Assembly (NCBI GenBank): GCA_024236175.1
Contig: JACKKY010000005.1
Location: 15,188 to 79,187 of the forward strand
DNA length: 64,000 nucleotides
Direction of reading: 5' to 3'
Source of the DNA: Novosphingobium sp.
Lineage (GTDB): Bacteria; Pseudomonadota; Alphaproteobacteria; Sphingomonadales; Sphingomonadaceae
Shown: positions 7,918-16,952 of the stretch, piece after piece
Layout of the letters: the number at the start of each line of letters is the position of its first letter
Position numbering within the stretch: the first letter of the stretch is position 1
Notes under the pieces: generated by a model
Database searches by the model: none
Told to the model about the DNA's origin: nothing
Seen by the model: the letters and a program-made list of their open reading frames with translations, nothing else
Position numbers and translations under genes: made by a program

Positions 7918-9180
7918 ATGAAACAGCCTGACGGGGTTCACATGCAGCAGATCAGCGATCTCGAACTGCCGGTCCTGAATTTCGATGATCCGGAGTTCCG
8001 CAAGGATCCGTTTTCGCCGTTCAACGAGGCGCGCGCGCACCATCCCTGGCTGGCGAAATGTTCGTTCGGCTACGTCGTGACCGCCTATGACGCCATGCGC
8101 GAGGCGATGGAGCACGATGACAAGATGAGCGTCGGCTATACCCGCGCGGTCGAAGGGATGGGCGCGATCGACACGCCCTGGGGCCAGTTCATCAAGCACG
8201 CGATCCAGACCCAGGTCGGCGATCTGCACAAGCGGCTGCGCACCGTGCTTGCCCCGGCCTTCACCCCGCGTGAGGCGAACCGCCACCGCTGGATAATGCG
8301 CGAGGAGATGTCGCGCCTGCTCGGCGACTGGGCGCCGAAAGGCGAACTGGACTTCGAGTATTTCGCCTCCCATTTCCCGGTTTCGGTGATGTGCCGCATC
8401 ATCGGCGCCTCGCCCGATGTCGTCCCCTCGATCCGCGCTTCGCTCGAAATCCTCGGCCTCGGCGGCAGTCTCGATCCGGCCTACCTGCCGCGTTTGCAGG
8501 AGAGCTTCACCCATATCGACGGTTTCGTTCGCCAGCTTGCCGCAGACCGGCGCCGTGAGGGCATCGGCGCGAAGGACGACCTGCTGGACCGGTTGCTCGA
8601 AATTACCGACGAGGGCGGGCTCAGCGAGGACGAGCTCTACAACATCCTCGTGTTCCTGTTCACCGGCGGATACGACACGTCGAAGAACGTGCTGTCGCTC
8701 ATCATGCACCTGCTGATCGACCGCCCGGAGATGTACGAGCGCTGCGCCAAAGACCTCGACTACTGCCACAAGGTCGTCCACGAGACGCTGCGCTTCCACG
8801 GCGTCGCCTCTTCACCCAGGCTGCTGCATGACGACATCGTTGTGCGGGACGTGTTCATTCCCAAGGATACGATGCTGTTCATGCCGTGGAGCGCGGCAGG
8901 CCGCGATCCCGGATCGTTCAGGGATGCCGACGTGTTCAATCCCGACCGCGAGAGGGATTCGCCGATCATGCCGTTCGGCCTGGGGCCGCACATGTGCCTG
9001 GGCCAGTACATCGCCCGCGCCCAGATCGAGGAAGGGCTGCATCTCGTCGCCCAGCGCATCCGCAATCCGCGGCGCAACGGGGAGAACGGCTGGCGCGAGT
9101 TCGTCGGCGTGTGGGGCCTGCGCGGCTTTCCCATCGCTTTCGACTACGAGCCGGCGAAGGAAACCGCCGAAGCGAACTGA
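7918..9180 (+). CDS. Cytochrome P450 (first of three)
   Basis: 420 residues, usual length for a soluble bacterial P450. Landmarks: I-helix FTGGYDTSKN (248-257) with the acid/Thr pair D-T, ETLR (289-292) of the K-helix, and the heme loop FGLGPHMCLG with the thiolate Cys at 360. It would hydroxylate an organic substrate using O2 and electrons from a ferredoxin/reductase pair; none is encoded nearby. It lies alone between two divergent/convergent neighbours, its stop 6 bp from the end of the SMP-30 gene. An internal ATG at residue 9 is an alternative start. Substrate unknown; the surrounding catabolic genes suggest an alicyclic or terpenoid-like compound. Confidence 0.93.
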   Translation: MKQPDGVHMQQISDLELPVLNFDDPEFRKDPFSPFNEARAHHPWLAKCSFGYVVTAYDAMREAMEHDDKMSVGYTRAVEGMGAIDTPWGQFIKHAIQTQVGDLHKRLRTVLAPAFTPREANRHRWIMREEMSRLLGDWAPKGELDFEYFASHFPVSVMCRIIGASPDVVPSIRASLEILGLGGSLDPAYLPRLQESFTHIDGFVRQLAADRRREGIGAKDDLLDRLLEITDEGGLSEDELYNILVFLFTGGYDTSKNVLSLIMHLLIDRPEMYERCAKDLDYCHKVVHETLRFHGVASSPRLLHDDIVVRDVFIPKDTMLFMPWSAAGRDPGSFRDADVFNPDRERDSPIMPFGLGPHMCLGQYIARAQIEEGLHLVAQRIRNPRRNGENGWREFVGVWGLRGFPIAFDYEPAKETAEAN

Positions 9181-9186
9181 GTCGGC

Positions 9187-10107
9187 TCAGTATTCCAGCT
9201 TGAGCCCTTCGCGCGGCCAGTCGACGGCGATCAGCTTGCCGTAGCCGGAGGTCGTTATGTAGGCGGTTTTCATGTCCGGGCCGCCGAAGCAGATGTTCGT
9301 GCAATAGGGCTCCGGGCCTTCCCAGTATTCGAGCTTCTCGCCCCCGGGAGAGAACACGGTGACGCCTCCGGTGACCAGCGTGCCGACGCAGATGTTGCCG
9401 TTCGCTTCGAGCGCCATCGAATCGAAGCGCTGATATCCGGTCGGGCCGCCGACCAGCGTGCCGCCGTTGGGCGAGGGCCAGGGCACTTTCGAGACTTCGC
9501 CGGGGCCGATGATCGGGAACTGCCAGAGCCGGCCGGTCTCGGTCTCCGAGACGTAGAGCGTCTTGCCGTCGGGCGAGAGGCCGCAGCCGTTGGGCGTCAG
9601 CATCGGGAAGACCGCCTGCTTGATGAAGGAGCCGTCGGCCGCCGCATAGTAGACCGCGCCGCAATCCATCAGCCGGCCATGGGTCTTGCCGTGATCGGTG
9701 AACCAGAAATTACCCTCGGCGTCGAAGACGATGTCGTTGGGTCCGTTGAGCGGCACGCCGTCGCAATTGTCGTAGAGCATCTCGACCTTGCCGGTCGCGA
9801 GATCGACCTTCTGGATTCCGCCGCCGGTGTAATCGTCGGCACGGCCGTGCGGGCGCATGTAGCCGTCGGGCTCGGTGATCCAGTTGAAGCCGCCGTTCTG
9901 GCAGACGTAGCAGGCGCCGTCAGGGCCGATCGCGGCGCCGTTCGGCCCACCGCCGAGTTCCGCGGCGACTTCCTTGCTGCCATCCGCCTGGACGCGGATC
10001 AGGCGGCCGCCCTTGATCTCCACCACGAGGACCGAACCGTCCGGCATCGCGATCGGGCCTTCTGGGAACAGCAGGCCGTCCGTGACTTCGCGGTACTCCA
10101 GCTTCAT
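9187..10107 (-). CDS. SMP-30/gluconolactonase-type lactonase
   Basis: 306 residues forming the six-bladed beta-propeller of the SMP-30/LRE family. Metal-ligand regions are visible: FPEGPIAMPDGSV (Glu), NGPNDIVFDAEGNFWFTD (Asn/Asp) and LSPDGKTLYVSETE (Asp). These enzymes hydrolyse lactones or related esters with a divalent metal. It is the last gene of the long leftward operon and overlaps the previous stop by 4 bp. In this context it may open a lactone formed in ring degradation (inference). Confidence 0.88.
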   Translation of the reverse strand: MKLEYREVTDGLLFPEGPIAMPDGSVLVVEIKGGRLIRVQADGSKEVAAELGGGPNGAAIGPDGACYVCQNGGFNWITEPDGYMRPHGRADDYTGGGIQKVDLATGKVEMLYDNCDGVPLNGPNDIVFDAEGNFWFTDHGKTHGRLMDCGAVYYAAADGSFIKQAVFPMLTPNGCGLSPDGKTLYVSETETGRLWQFPIIGPGEVSKVPWPSPNGGTLVGGPTGYQRFDSMALEANGNICVGTLVTGGVTVFSPGGEKLEYWEGPEPYCTNICFGGPDMKTAYITTSGYGKLIAVDWPREGLKLEY

Positions 10108-10991
10108 GGCGTCACTCCCTTGTCGATCAGTTCGATCACGGCTGGGAAATAGCGTCCGCCAAGGCCGTTATCCACTGCTGCCTGGTAGTATTTCCGGGCC
10201 AGTTCAGTGACTTGTGGGTCGACATTCATGCTCTTGGCAAGCTCGATCGAATAGCCGATGTCCTTGAGCACATATTCGGGCGGGAAGCTCTTCTCGGGGA
10301 AATCGCGCGGCACCATCGCCTTCATCCCGTGGTTGCGCAGGATGAAGCTGTCGCCTGATCCCTTCGAGACCGCCTCAAGCAGGGTAGCGGGCTCCACGCC
10401 CGCGCGCTCGCCGGTGACCATCATCTCGGCCAGGATCAGGACGTGCACGAAGTTCAGCGTGTTGTTGATCAGCTTGACCACCTGTCCGCAGCCGACTTCG
10501 CCGCAGTGGGTGACATCGCTGCCCATGTAGGACAGCAGCGGTCCGATCCGCGCGAACAGCGCCTCGCCGGCGCCGACCATGATCGAAAGCGTTCCGTCGA
10601 TTGCCGCCTGCCGCGTGCGGGCGACCGGGGCATCGGCGAACAGCATGTCCTTTTCGGCCAGCATGGCCGCGACCGAGCGGGCTTCTGCGACGCTGGTGGT
10701 GGACAGGTCGACGACGACCGTGCCGGGCTTCGCATTGGCCGCGATCTCTTCGCAGACAGCCGCAACCTGCTTCCCGCCCGGCAGCGAGAGGAAGATGATC
10801 CCGGCATTGGCGGCGAGCTGCGCGACGGATTCGGCCTTGTTCGCTCCGGCGCCCACCTGCTCTTGCAGCGCGCCGGCGTCGAGGTCGAATGCCCAGACCG
10901 GGGCAGGGTGCTTCTTCACGACATTTCCGCACATGCCGCTGCCCATCACGCCGAGGCCGATGAAGCCCAGGGTCGTTTCCGTCTCACTCAT
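10104..10991 (-). CDS. NAD(P)-dependent beta-hydroxyacid dehydrogenase family oxidoreductase
   Basis: 295 residues. The start at 10991 has GGAGAGG about 10 bases upstream; an upstream in-frame extension is not supported. Rossmann motif GFIGLGVMGSGM, substrate loop DAPVARTRQAA and catalytic-lysine segment KLINNTLNF are present. The substrate loop differs from the usual APVSGG, pointing to a non-standard hydroxyacid or an imine/glyoxylate-type substrate. Fourth-to-last step of the leftward operon's genes in order, coupled by ATGA to the SMP-30 gene. Confidence 0.88.
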   Translation of the reverse strand: MSETETTLGFIGLGVMGSGMCGNVVKKHPAPVWAFDLDAGALQEQVGAGANKAESVAQLAANAGIIFLSLPGGKQVAAVCEEIAANAKPGTVVVDLSTTSVAEARSVAAMLAEKDMLFADAPVARTRQAAIDGTLSIMVGAGEALFARIGPLLSYMGSDVTHCGEVGCGQVVKLINNTLNFVHVLILAEMMVTGERAGVEPATLLEAVSKGSGDSFILRNHGMKAMVPRDFPEKSFPPEYVLKDIGYSIELAKSMNVDPQVTELARKYYQAAVDNGLGGRYFPAVIELIDKGVTP

Positions 10992-11022
10992 GATTGTTTC
11001 GCGCCTCTCCAGAATAAGCGTA

Positions 11023-12219
11023 TCAGTAGATGACTTCGGCGTCCTCCAGCTCCCGCCGCCGGGCATCGGTCAGCCCGAGCAGTTCGCCGTAGACGTAGTC
11101 CTCATGCTCGCCGAGCTTCGGCGTGCCGCGGTGGATGCCGATTTCCTCGCCCTTGGACAGCCGCATCGGCACGCCGACGGCGGCGCGTATCGTGCCGTCC
11201 GGCTCTGCGACGTCGACGATCGCCTTGCGGGCGTGAAGATGCGGGTCCGCCGCGATTTCCGGCGTGGTCCAGGATGCATGGGCGGCGACGCCAGCCTGCT
11301 GGAGCCGCTCGCTCGCCTCGTTGGCGTCCTGCGTCGCCGTCCATTCGGATACGATCCGGTCGAGTTCGGCGGCATTTGCCAGGCGCGATGCGACGCCGGA
11401 AAAGCGCGCGTCGGCAATCAGCGTCTCGCCGCCGATCAGGCCCGCCAGCGCCCGCCATTCCTCGTCGCTGCGCACGGCGATCGAGATCCAGCGATCCTCG
11501 CCTTTCGCGGGATAGACACCATGCGGCGCCATGCCGGGATGGGAATTGCCGATGCGCTTCGGCTCGCCGCCGGCGGCCGCCAGCAACAGCGCTTCGCCGA
11601 CCAGTGAGGCGGCGACTTCGCGTGCGGCGACGTCGACATGGGTGCCTTGCCCGGTGGCGCGGCGGTGATGCAGCGCTGCCATTACCGCGCTCGCGGCATT
11701 CATGCCGACCGTATGGTCCATGACGTGGCGGATCTCGACCGGCGGACCGTCCTCGTATCCGGTCAGTTCGCCAAGTCCGCCCCAAGCGCCGAACAGCGGG
11801 GCGTATCCGGCGAAATGCGAATCCGGGCCGCTCTGGCCCGAGGATGAGACCGACAGCATGACGATGTTGTCCTTGACCTGCTTCAACGCCTCGTAGCCCA
11901 GGCCGAGCCGGCCCATCACGCCGGGGCGGAAGCTTTCGGCGGCGATGTCGGAAATGCCGACGATCTGCTTCGCCAGCTCCGCGCCCTCGGGCTTCTTGAG
12001 GTTGATGCGGACCGAGAGCTTGGTCGAGGCGACCTGGTCGAAAGTCGCCGGGCCCATGCGCCCGTAAACGGGATGCGGTTTGCGGAACGCGTCGGGCCGC
12101 ATCGCGCTCTCGATCTTCACGACTTCGGCGCCGAGCTGGGACAACAGGTGCGTGCAGAACGGCCCGGCGTTGTGGACGGTGAAATCGGCGATGCGGATTC
12201 CGGAAAGCGGTTTGACCAT
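11023..12219 (-). CDS. CaiB/BaiF family CoA transferase
   Basis: 398 residues. The N-terminal family signature LSGIRIADFTVHNAGPFCTHLLSQ and LGAEVVKIE are clear; the catalytic Asp region is GTHVDVAAREVA. Class III CoA transferases move CoA between a donor thioester and a carboxylic acid without ATP. The upstream gene, only 2 bp away, encodes a second member, suggesting a heteromeric enzyme or sequential use. Start ATG at 12219; a longer frame upstream runs inside the other gene and is rejected. Confidence 0.9.
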   Translation of the reverse strand: MVKPLSGIRIADFTVHNAGPFCTHLLSQLGAEVVKIESAMRPDAFRKPHPVYGRMGPATFDQVASTKLSVRINLKKPEGAELAKQIVGISDIAAESFRPGVMGRLGLGYEALKQVKDNIVMLSVSSSGQSGPDSHFAGYAPLFGAWGGLGELTGYEDGPPVEIRHVMDHTVGMNAASAVMAALHHRRATGQGTHVDVAAREVAASLVGEALLLAAAGGEPKRIGNSHPGMAPHGVYPAKGEDRWISIAVRSDEEWRALAGLIGGETLIADARFSGVASRLANAAELDRIVSEWTATQDANEASERLQQAGVAAHASWTTPEIAADPHLHARKAIVDVAEPDGTIRAAVGVPMRLSKGEEIGIHRGTPKLGEHEDYVYGELLGLTDARRRELEDAEVIY

Positions 12220-12221
12220 GT

Positions 12222-13373
12222 TCAAGCCTCCGCCTTTTCCGCAGCGGCACGGCCGTGCTCGCCGAGCGCCGGCGGGCCGCCGTGCAGGGCGAGCGCCTCG
12301 CCGCCGAAATGGAAGGGCGAGACGAGCATGTCGAGCATGCCCGCGCCTTCGACTTCGACCGGCTGGAACAGCCCGCGATGGCGCTCCTGCGGATCGCGCA
12401 GGATTTCCGCCGGCGTCTTGTAGCGGGCGAGGGGGACGTTGAGCTTCTGCCCCGCCTCGACGATGTCGTCGACATTGCGGGTGCTGGCCCATTCGCGGAT
12501 GTGGCGATTGAGTTCGGGGCCGCGGCGGCTGCGTTCCAGCGAATCCTCCAGTGCCGGGTCGAGCGCCCATTCGGGCTCGCCCAGCAGCTTCACGAGGCCT
12601 TCCCACTGGCGCTGCTCGAGCGTGAGCATCTCGAGATAGCCGTCGGCGCAGGGGATGACGCCGCCGTAACGGAAGCTGCGCTCGACACGGTGTTCTATCG
12701 AACCGTCGCCGAGGCGCTGGATGGCGAAGGCGCCGACCGCGAGGCCGGCATCCTGGCTGGCGATGTCGACGAACTGGCCGCCGACCTCGTCGCGCACCCA
12801 GAGTGCGGAAAGAGCGCCGAGCGCTGCGGCGATACCGCCCTGCATCTCACCGAAGTGGCCGTAGATCTTGAGCGGGGCACGGTCGGGAAACATCTCCACC
12901 GCAAGCCCGTTGGGCAGCAGATTGCCCTCGCCGGACGAGTGCTGGACGTTGATGTCTTCCGCCTTCCAGTCCGCCTTCGGGCCGAATGCCCCGAAAGGCA
13001 GGACCGAAACGTGGACGAGATCCGGGTGCCGGCGGGCGATCGCGGCTTCGTCGAGCCCGAGCGCTTCGCGCCGGCCAACCGGCGTGTCGTCGATGAAGAT
13101 GTCCGCCTCGCTGAGCAACGCGCCCAGCGCCGTCCGCCCGTCCTCGCCGTCGAGATCGCAGACGCGGCTGCGCGCTCCGGCGGCGAGATAGGCGAACAGG
13201 GCGCTCACGCCGTCCGGCAGGAACGGCGGTTCGCGGCGCAGCGGCGTGCCCTGCGGCGGCTCGGCGAGGGAGACGTCGGCCCCCATCGTCCCGAGCAGCC
13301 GCGCGGCATAGGCAGCCGCCACGCCGGAAGCGCGGGCGACCACCTTCAGGCCGTTCAGCGGAGAGTCGGACAC
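12222..13373 (-). CDS. CaiB/BaiF family CoA transferase (paired copy)
   Basis: 383 residues. It carries a divergent N-terminal signature (LNGLKVVARASGVAAAYAARLL, LGTMGADVSLAEP) and VGGQFVDIASQDAGLA around the catalytic Asp. The usual KIE/VKIE strand end is replaced by LAEP. Together with the gene 2 bp downstream it forms a CoA-transferase pair; the divergence suggests distinct roles, perhaps one catalytic and one structural subunit (inference). Co-transcribed with the dehydratase upstream, 19 bp away. Confidence 0.87.
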   Translation of the reverse strand: MSDSPLNGLKVVARASGVAAAYAARLLGTMGADVSLAEPPQGTPLRREPPFLPDGVSALFAYLAAGARSRVCDLDGEDGRTALGALLSEADIFIDDTPVGRREALGLDEAAIARRHPDLVHVSVLPFGAFGPKADWKAEDINVQHSSGEGNLLPNGLAVEMFPDRAPLKIYGHFGEMQGGIAAALGALSALWVRDEVGGQFVDIASQDAGLAVGAFAIQRLGDGSIEHRVERSFRYGGVIPCADGYLEMLTLEQRQWEGLVKLLGEPEWALDPALEDSLERSRRGPELNRHIREWASTRNVDDIVEAGQKLNVPLARYKTPAEILRDPQERHRGLFQPVEVEGAGMLDMLVSPFHFGGEALALHGGPPALGEHGRAAAEKAEA

Positions 13374-13392
13374 CTTGTCGCCCTCCCGACCG

Positions 13393-14601
13393 TCAGCGGA
13401 CGATCGGCAGTTCGAGGTCGCAGTCGCGGCCGTCGAAGAACACCCGGTGTTCCGGGTTCAGCGAGGGAAGCAGCACGGTGGCGAGGCCCGGCGTGGTCAG
13501 TTCGCCGCGCTGGTTCTCACCCCTGATCTCTATGTCGACGAGGGCGTAGCCGTCCTTGACATACTTGCGGGTGACCTTGCCGCGCGCCCAGGTGCAGTCG
13601 CCCATGATGTTGAAGCCGCGCATCTGGGTGCGGACGCGCTTGAGGAACGCGGCGTCGCCCATCCAGTTGGTGACAAGGCTGGCCATCCACGAGGAACGCT
13701 GCGGGCCGTAGTCGTAAACGCCGGGAACGCCGACTTCCTTGGCGGTCGATTCGCGGTGGTGGCCGATACCGGTGTATTCGATGCCGCCACCGGCTTCCGG
13801 GTTGCGGAAGAAGTGGCCGGGGTGCTTCACCGCGTTCTTGAAGATCACGCCATGGGTGTGGCCACGTCCGGAACCGACGAGGAAGCCCATGGTGTCCATC
13901 AGGCTGAGCGGACCGCGAACGATTTCGGGCAGCTCTTCGCCTTCCTGAACTTCGTCCCAGTAGCGAACGTTGTTGCCGCGCATGTTCGCTTCCTCGTTGA
14001 GGATCGCATTGTCGATCTTCTCGAAATCCTCGGCCGAATACTCGTGCGTCTTGATTTCCGAATACTTGCCGGCGTCGCGGGCAGCCTTGCGCTCGTGACG
14101 CGTGCAGGTGCCGAGAACGCGGGCGACGAGATCGCCGTTCTGGTTGGCGAAGCTTGCCTCGACATACTGGATCACCAGCGTGCCGGAGAACTTCGATTCC
14201 TTGACGTCGATACCGACGACCCGCTCGATCGCGGTGATCCGGTCACCCGGCCGGATGTGGCGGAACATTTCCCAGTCGTTGCCGGCGTAGAAGCCGTGCA
14301 CGCCCGGCAGGCCCCAGCGGGTGCGGCCGATCCAGCCGAACGCCATCGGGAAATTCGGGTGGGCGACGATCGAGCCGTAGCGCGAGAGGCGGCCATGCTC
14401 CTCGTCGCGGTAAAGCGGGTTGAGGTCGCCGATGCCGTTGCACCAGTTGCGCATCGTGTCGGCGGTCGCGTCCTGCAGATAGGGTCCTTCCGGACGCAGC
14501 TGCATGCCGATCATGTTTTCGGCGGCCTTGATGGCCTCCGGGGTGATCTTGCCTTCTGCCGGTGCTGCGCCGACGTCCTTTTCGGGTGCTTCAGTTGCCA
14601 T
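13393..14601 (-). CDS. Two-hotdog FAS1-like/MaoC-type acyl-CoA dehydratase (hydratase)
   Basis: 402 residues. The ATG at 14601 is preceded by AAGGAG at the right distance; the open frame upstream is not used. The N-terminal hotdog has IGDLNPLYRDEEH and HPNFPMAF, the FAS1-like dehydratase signature; a second hotdog spans roughly residues 210-390 (GHTHGVIF... GKVTRKYV). Such proteins hydrate enoyl-CoA or dehydrate 3-hydroxyacyl-CoA. Neighbouring CoA transferases fit a CoA-ester pathway. A different HTD2-like dehydratase is divergently encoded at 18334. Confidence 0.85.
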   Translation of the reverse strand: MATEAPEKDVGAAPAEGKITPEAIKAAENMIGMQLRPEGPYLQDATADTMRNWCNGIGDLNPLYRDEEHGRLSRYGSIVAHPNFPMAFGWIGRTRWGLPGVHGFYAGNDWEMFRHIRPGDRITAIERVVGIDVKESKFSGTLVIQYVEASFANQNGDLVARVLGTCTRHERKAARDAGKYSEIKTHEYSAEDFEKIDNAILNEEANMRGNNVRYWDEVQEGEELPEIVRGPLSLMDTMGFLVGSGRGHTHGVIFKNAVKHPGHFFRNPEAGGGIEYTGIGHHRESTAKEVGVPGVYDYGPQRSSWMASLVTNWMGDAAFLKRVRTQMRGFNIMGDCTWARGKVTRKYVKDGYALVDIEIRGENQRGELTTPGLATVLLPSLNPEHRVFFDGRDCDLELPIVR

Positions 14602-14630
14602 TTGTCTTGCTCCTTGGTGTTTCGTGAAAT

Positions 14631-15212
14631 TCAGCTTGAGAAATCGAATTCGTCGGTGGTCGTGATCGTCCCGTAACGGCCGAGGCAGGCGATCGCGTGC
14701 ATGTGTTCGTCGGCGGTGACGCCGGCGCAGCAATCTTCCAGGATCACGACTTCGTAGTCGCGGTCATGCGCCTCGCGCGCGCCGGAATGGACGACGCCGT
14801 TGGTGGATACGCCGCACATGACGATGCGCTCGATACCGTTGGCCCGAAGGATCGCTTCGAGCGAAGTCGCGTAGAACGGGCTGACGCGGTGCTTGACGAT
14901 GTCGAAGTCCTGCGGCTCGGGCGCCACCGCGGGGTGGACTTCGGTGCCCTTGGTGCCGAGCTGGAAAATGCCGTTCTTCCGCGCGCCCGAAAAGATCGGC
15001 GAATTGGCCGGGGCCTCGCGATAGTCGGGCGAGAAGCCGACCCGCACATAGCCGACCTGCACACCGGCGGCGCGCGCCTTGGCGATGGCCCTGGCGGTGT
15101 TCTCCAGCGTGCCGCGCTCCTTCACCTGCACGCCGTAGGTCTGCGCGTTGAAGCCGTCCTCGGCGACAAGATCGTTCATCATGTCCATCACGAGGAATAG
15201 CGTTTTCGTCAT
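14631..15212 (-). CDS. Isochorismatase-fold (cysteine hydrolase family) protein lacking the usual Cys
   Basis: 193 residues with the alpha/beta fold of the isochorismatase superfamily: Asp10 in LVMDMMND and Lys107 in DIVKHRVSPF are the conserved acid and base. The loop normally reading G-V-x-T-x-x-C-V is GVSTNGVV (134-141), so the nucleophilic Cys is replaced by Val140. Cys133 lies just before the loop. Either this belongs to a hydrolase subfamily with a different mechanism or it is not a thiol hydrolase. It overlaps the GntR gene by 4 bp. Substrate unknown. Confidence 0.82.
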   Translation of the reverse strand: MTKTLFLVMDMMNDLVAEDGFNAQTYGVQVKERGTLENTARAIAKARAAGVQVGYVRVGFSPDYREAPANSPIFSGARKNGIFQLGTKGTEVHPAVAPEPQDFDIVKHRVSPFYATSLEAILRANGIERIVMCGVSTNGVVHSGAREAHDRDYEVVILEDCCAGVTADEHMHAIACLGRYGTITTTDEFDFSS

Positions 15213-15892
15213 GCGTCTGACCTTTCGGATTCTGCCTGGGGAGGGGTGGTTTCAGCCTGCAGGGAATCGCGCAGTTCCTGCCAGCCCGCCTCGATATGCT
15301 GGCGGGTGGCGAGCATGGCCGCGGCGGCGTCGCCGGCGATGATGGCGCCGAGCATGTCGTCATGCTCCTCGGCGGCGCGCGTAACCCGGCCCTTGAGCCG
15401 GTTGATGAGGTCGAAGGGATAGCGCGCCCACAGGATCTGCACGAAATGCAGCGTCTGCGGCATTGCGGCGATTTCGAACATGCGGTGGTGGAACCGGTAG
15501 TTGGCGGCGCGGGCCGCTTCGTTGTCGCCGGCATCGAAAGCGCGGGCGAATTCGGCGGCGAGCACTTTCAGCTCGGCGATGTCCTCGCTGGTGGCTTTCT
15601 CCACGGCGCAGCGGACCAGCTTGGTCTCGAGCAGGATGCGCAGCTCCAGCACTTCGCGCGATGCCTCGATATCGAAGGGCGCGACGGTCGCGCCGCGATA
15701 GTTGTCGGCGGTGACATAGCCTTCCGCCTCCAGCAGCTTGAGCGCCTCGCGCACCGGTGTGATGCTGGTCTGGAGCAGGTCGGCGATCTCCTGCTGCTTG
15801 AGCCGTTCGCCGCGCGCATAGCGGCCGGAGATGATCCCCTCGCGCAGGAAATCAGCTACCGTTTCCTCCTTGGGACGGAATGCGCGCGCCAT
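15209..15892 (-). CDS. GntR family transcriptional regulator, FCD (FadR-like) type
   Basis: 227 residues. An N-terminal winged helix-turn-helix (about 10-75; LKQQEIADLLQTSITPVREAL is the recognition region, given here split by context) is followed by an all-helical FCD ligand domain with a metal-type site region (VLELR, NYRFHH, later H of RQHIEAG). Such regulators sense a carboxylate metabolite. It lies inside the nine-gene operon, 5 bp after the aldo/keto reductase. The most plausible targets are the two identical palindromes at 18198 and 18283, at the operon head (inference). Confidence 0.9.
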   Translation of the reverse strand: MARAFRPKEETVADFLREGIISGRYARGERLKQQEIADLLQTSITPVREALKLLEAEGYVTADNYRGATVAPFDIEASREVLELRILLETKLVRCAVEKATSEDIAELKVLAAEFARAFDAGDNEAARAANYRFHHRMFEIAAMPQTLHFVQILWARYPFDLINRLKGRVTRAAEEHDDMLGAIIAGDAAAAMLATRQHIEAGWQELRDSLQAETTPPQAESERSDA

Positions 15893-15897
15893 GCCCC

Positions 15898-16947
15898 TTA
15901 TCCCTCCGCCGGACGCGGCTGGTTGGGCAGGTCCGGATTGCGTCCGGACGTGAAGCCGCGATGCATGTCGTAGGGATAGATCGGCTCCACCGCGCTGACC
16001 TCGTCGAGCCGGGCCATTTCCTCGTCGCTGAGCGACCAGGTCGCGGCTGCCAGGTTGTCCTCCAGCTGCTCGGTCTTGCGGGCGCCGATGATGATCGAGC
16101 CAACGCCCGGCTTGCGCGCGAGCCAGTTGAGCGCGACCTGGGCGGGCGTGGCGCCGGTCCTGCCGGCGGCGATCTCGTCGATCGTGTCCATGATCCTGTG
16201 GGTGCGCTCGTTGTCGCGCGCGTCCAGCCCGCAGTAGGCGCCGAGCCGGGTGCCCTCGGCGTTGGCGTTCCCGCGGAACTTTCCGGAAAGATAGCCCGAG
16301 GCGAGGGGGCTCCAGATCAGCGCGCCGACGCCTTCGTGGACGCCCAGCGGCATCAGCTCGTTCTCCGCCACGCGGTCGAGCAGCGAATAGCGGATCTGCT
16401 GGCTGACGTAGCGGTTGAGGCCCAGCCGGTCCGACGTCGCCAGAGCGCGCATCTTCGCCCAGCCGGAATGGTTGGACGATCCGATGTAGCGCACCTTGCC
16501 GGCGCGGATCAGGTCGTCGAGCGCGCGCAGCGTCTCCTCGACCGGTACGAGCAGGTCCTGGTTATGGATCTGGTACAGGTCGATGTAGTCGGTCTTGAGA
16601 CGGCGCAGGCTGGCTTCGCAGGCTTCGATAATGTGCTTGCGGCTGCCGCCCCGGTCCATCACGCCGGGGCCCATCTGCCCAAGGAACTTGGTGGCGATGA
16701 CCACCTGCTGGCGACGCGGTGCGACGATTTCGCCGAGCAGTTCCTCGGACTGGCCGTTGCAATACATGTCGGCGGTGTCGAACAGGTTCACGCCTGCCTC
16801 GATGCACATGTCGATCTGGCGCCGGGCCTCGTCGCCGCGCGTGTCGCCGACGACCGCGAACTGGCCCGAACCGTCGCCGAACGTCATCGCGCCGAAGCTG
16901 AACACCGAGACTTCGAGGCCGCTACGGCCAAGCAGGCGGTATTCCAT
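15898..16947 (-). CDS. Aldo/keto reductase
   Basis: 349 residues, TIM-barrel AKR. The tetrad is visible as Asp and Tyr in FDTADMY, Lys in VIATKFLG and His in YQIHNQD; NADPH-binding IIIGARKTEQLEDN is near the C-terminus. The ATG at 16947 has AAGGGG 8 bases upstream. A GTG at 16956 would overlap the previous stop (GTGA) and is the alternative. It reduces an aldehyde or ketone intermediate of the operon's pathway, or is reversible in catabolic direction. Confidence 0.9.
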   Translation of the reverse strand: MEYRLLGRSGLEVSVFSFGAMTFGDGSGQFAVVGDTRGDEARRQIDMCIEAGVNLFDTADMYCNGQSEELLGEIVAPRRQQVVIATKFLGQMGPGVMDRGGSRKHIIEACEASLRRLKTDYIDLYQIHNQDLLVPVEETLRALDDLIRAGKVRYIGSSNHSGWAKMRALATSDRLGLNRYVSQQIRYSLLDRVAENELMPLGVHEGVGALIWSPLASGYLSGKFRGNANAEGTRLGAYCGLDARDNERTHRIMDTIDEIAAGRTGATPAQVALNWLARKPGVGSIIIGARKTEQLEDNLAAATWSLSDEEMARLDEVSAVEPIYPYDMHRGFTSGRNPDLPNQPRPAEG

Positions 16948-16952
16948 CGTCC

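Noticed and set aside
13375..14676. Plus-strand open frame antisense to the two-hotdog dehydratase
   Set aside because: The dehydratase on the minus strand has recognised motifs and a good ribosome site; the antisense frame has none.
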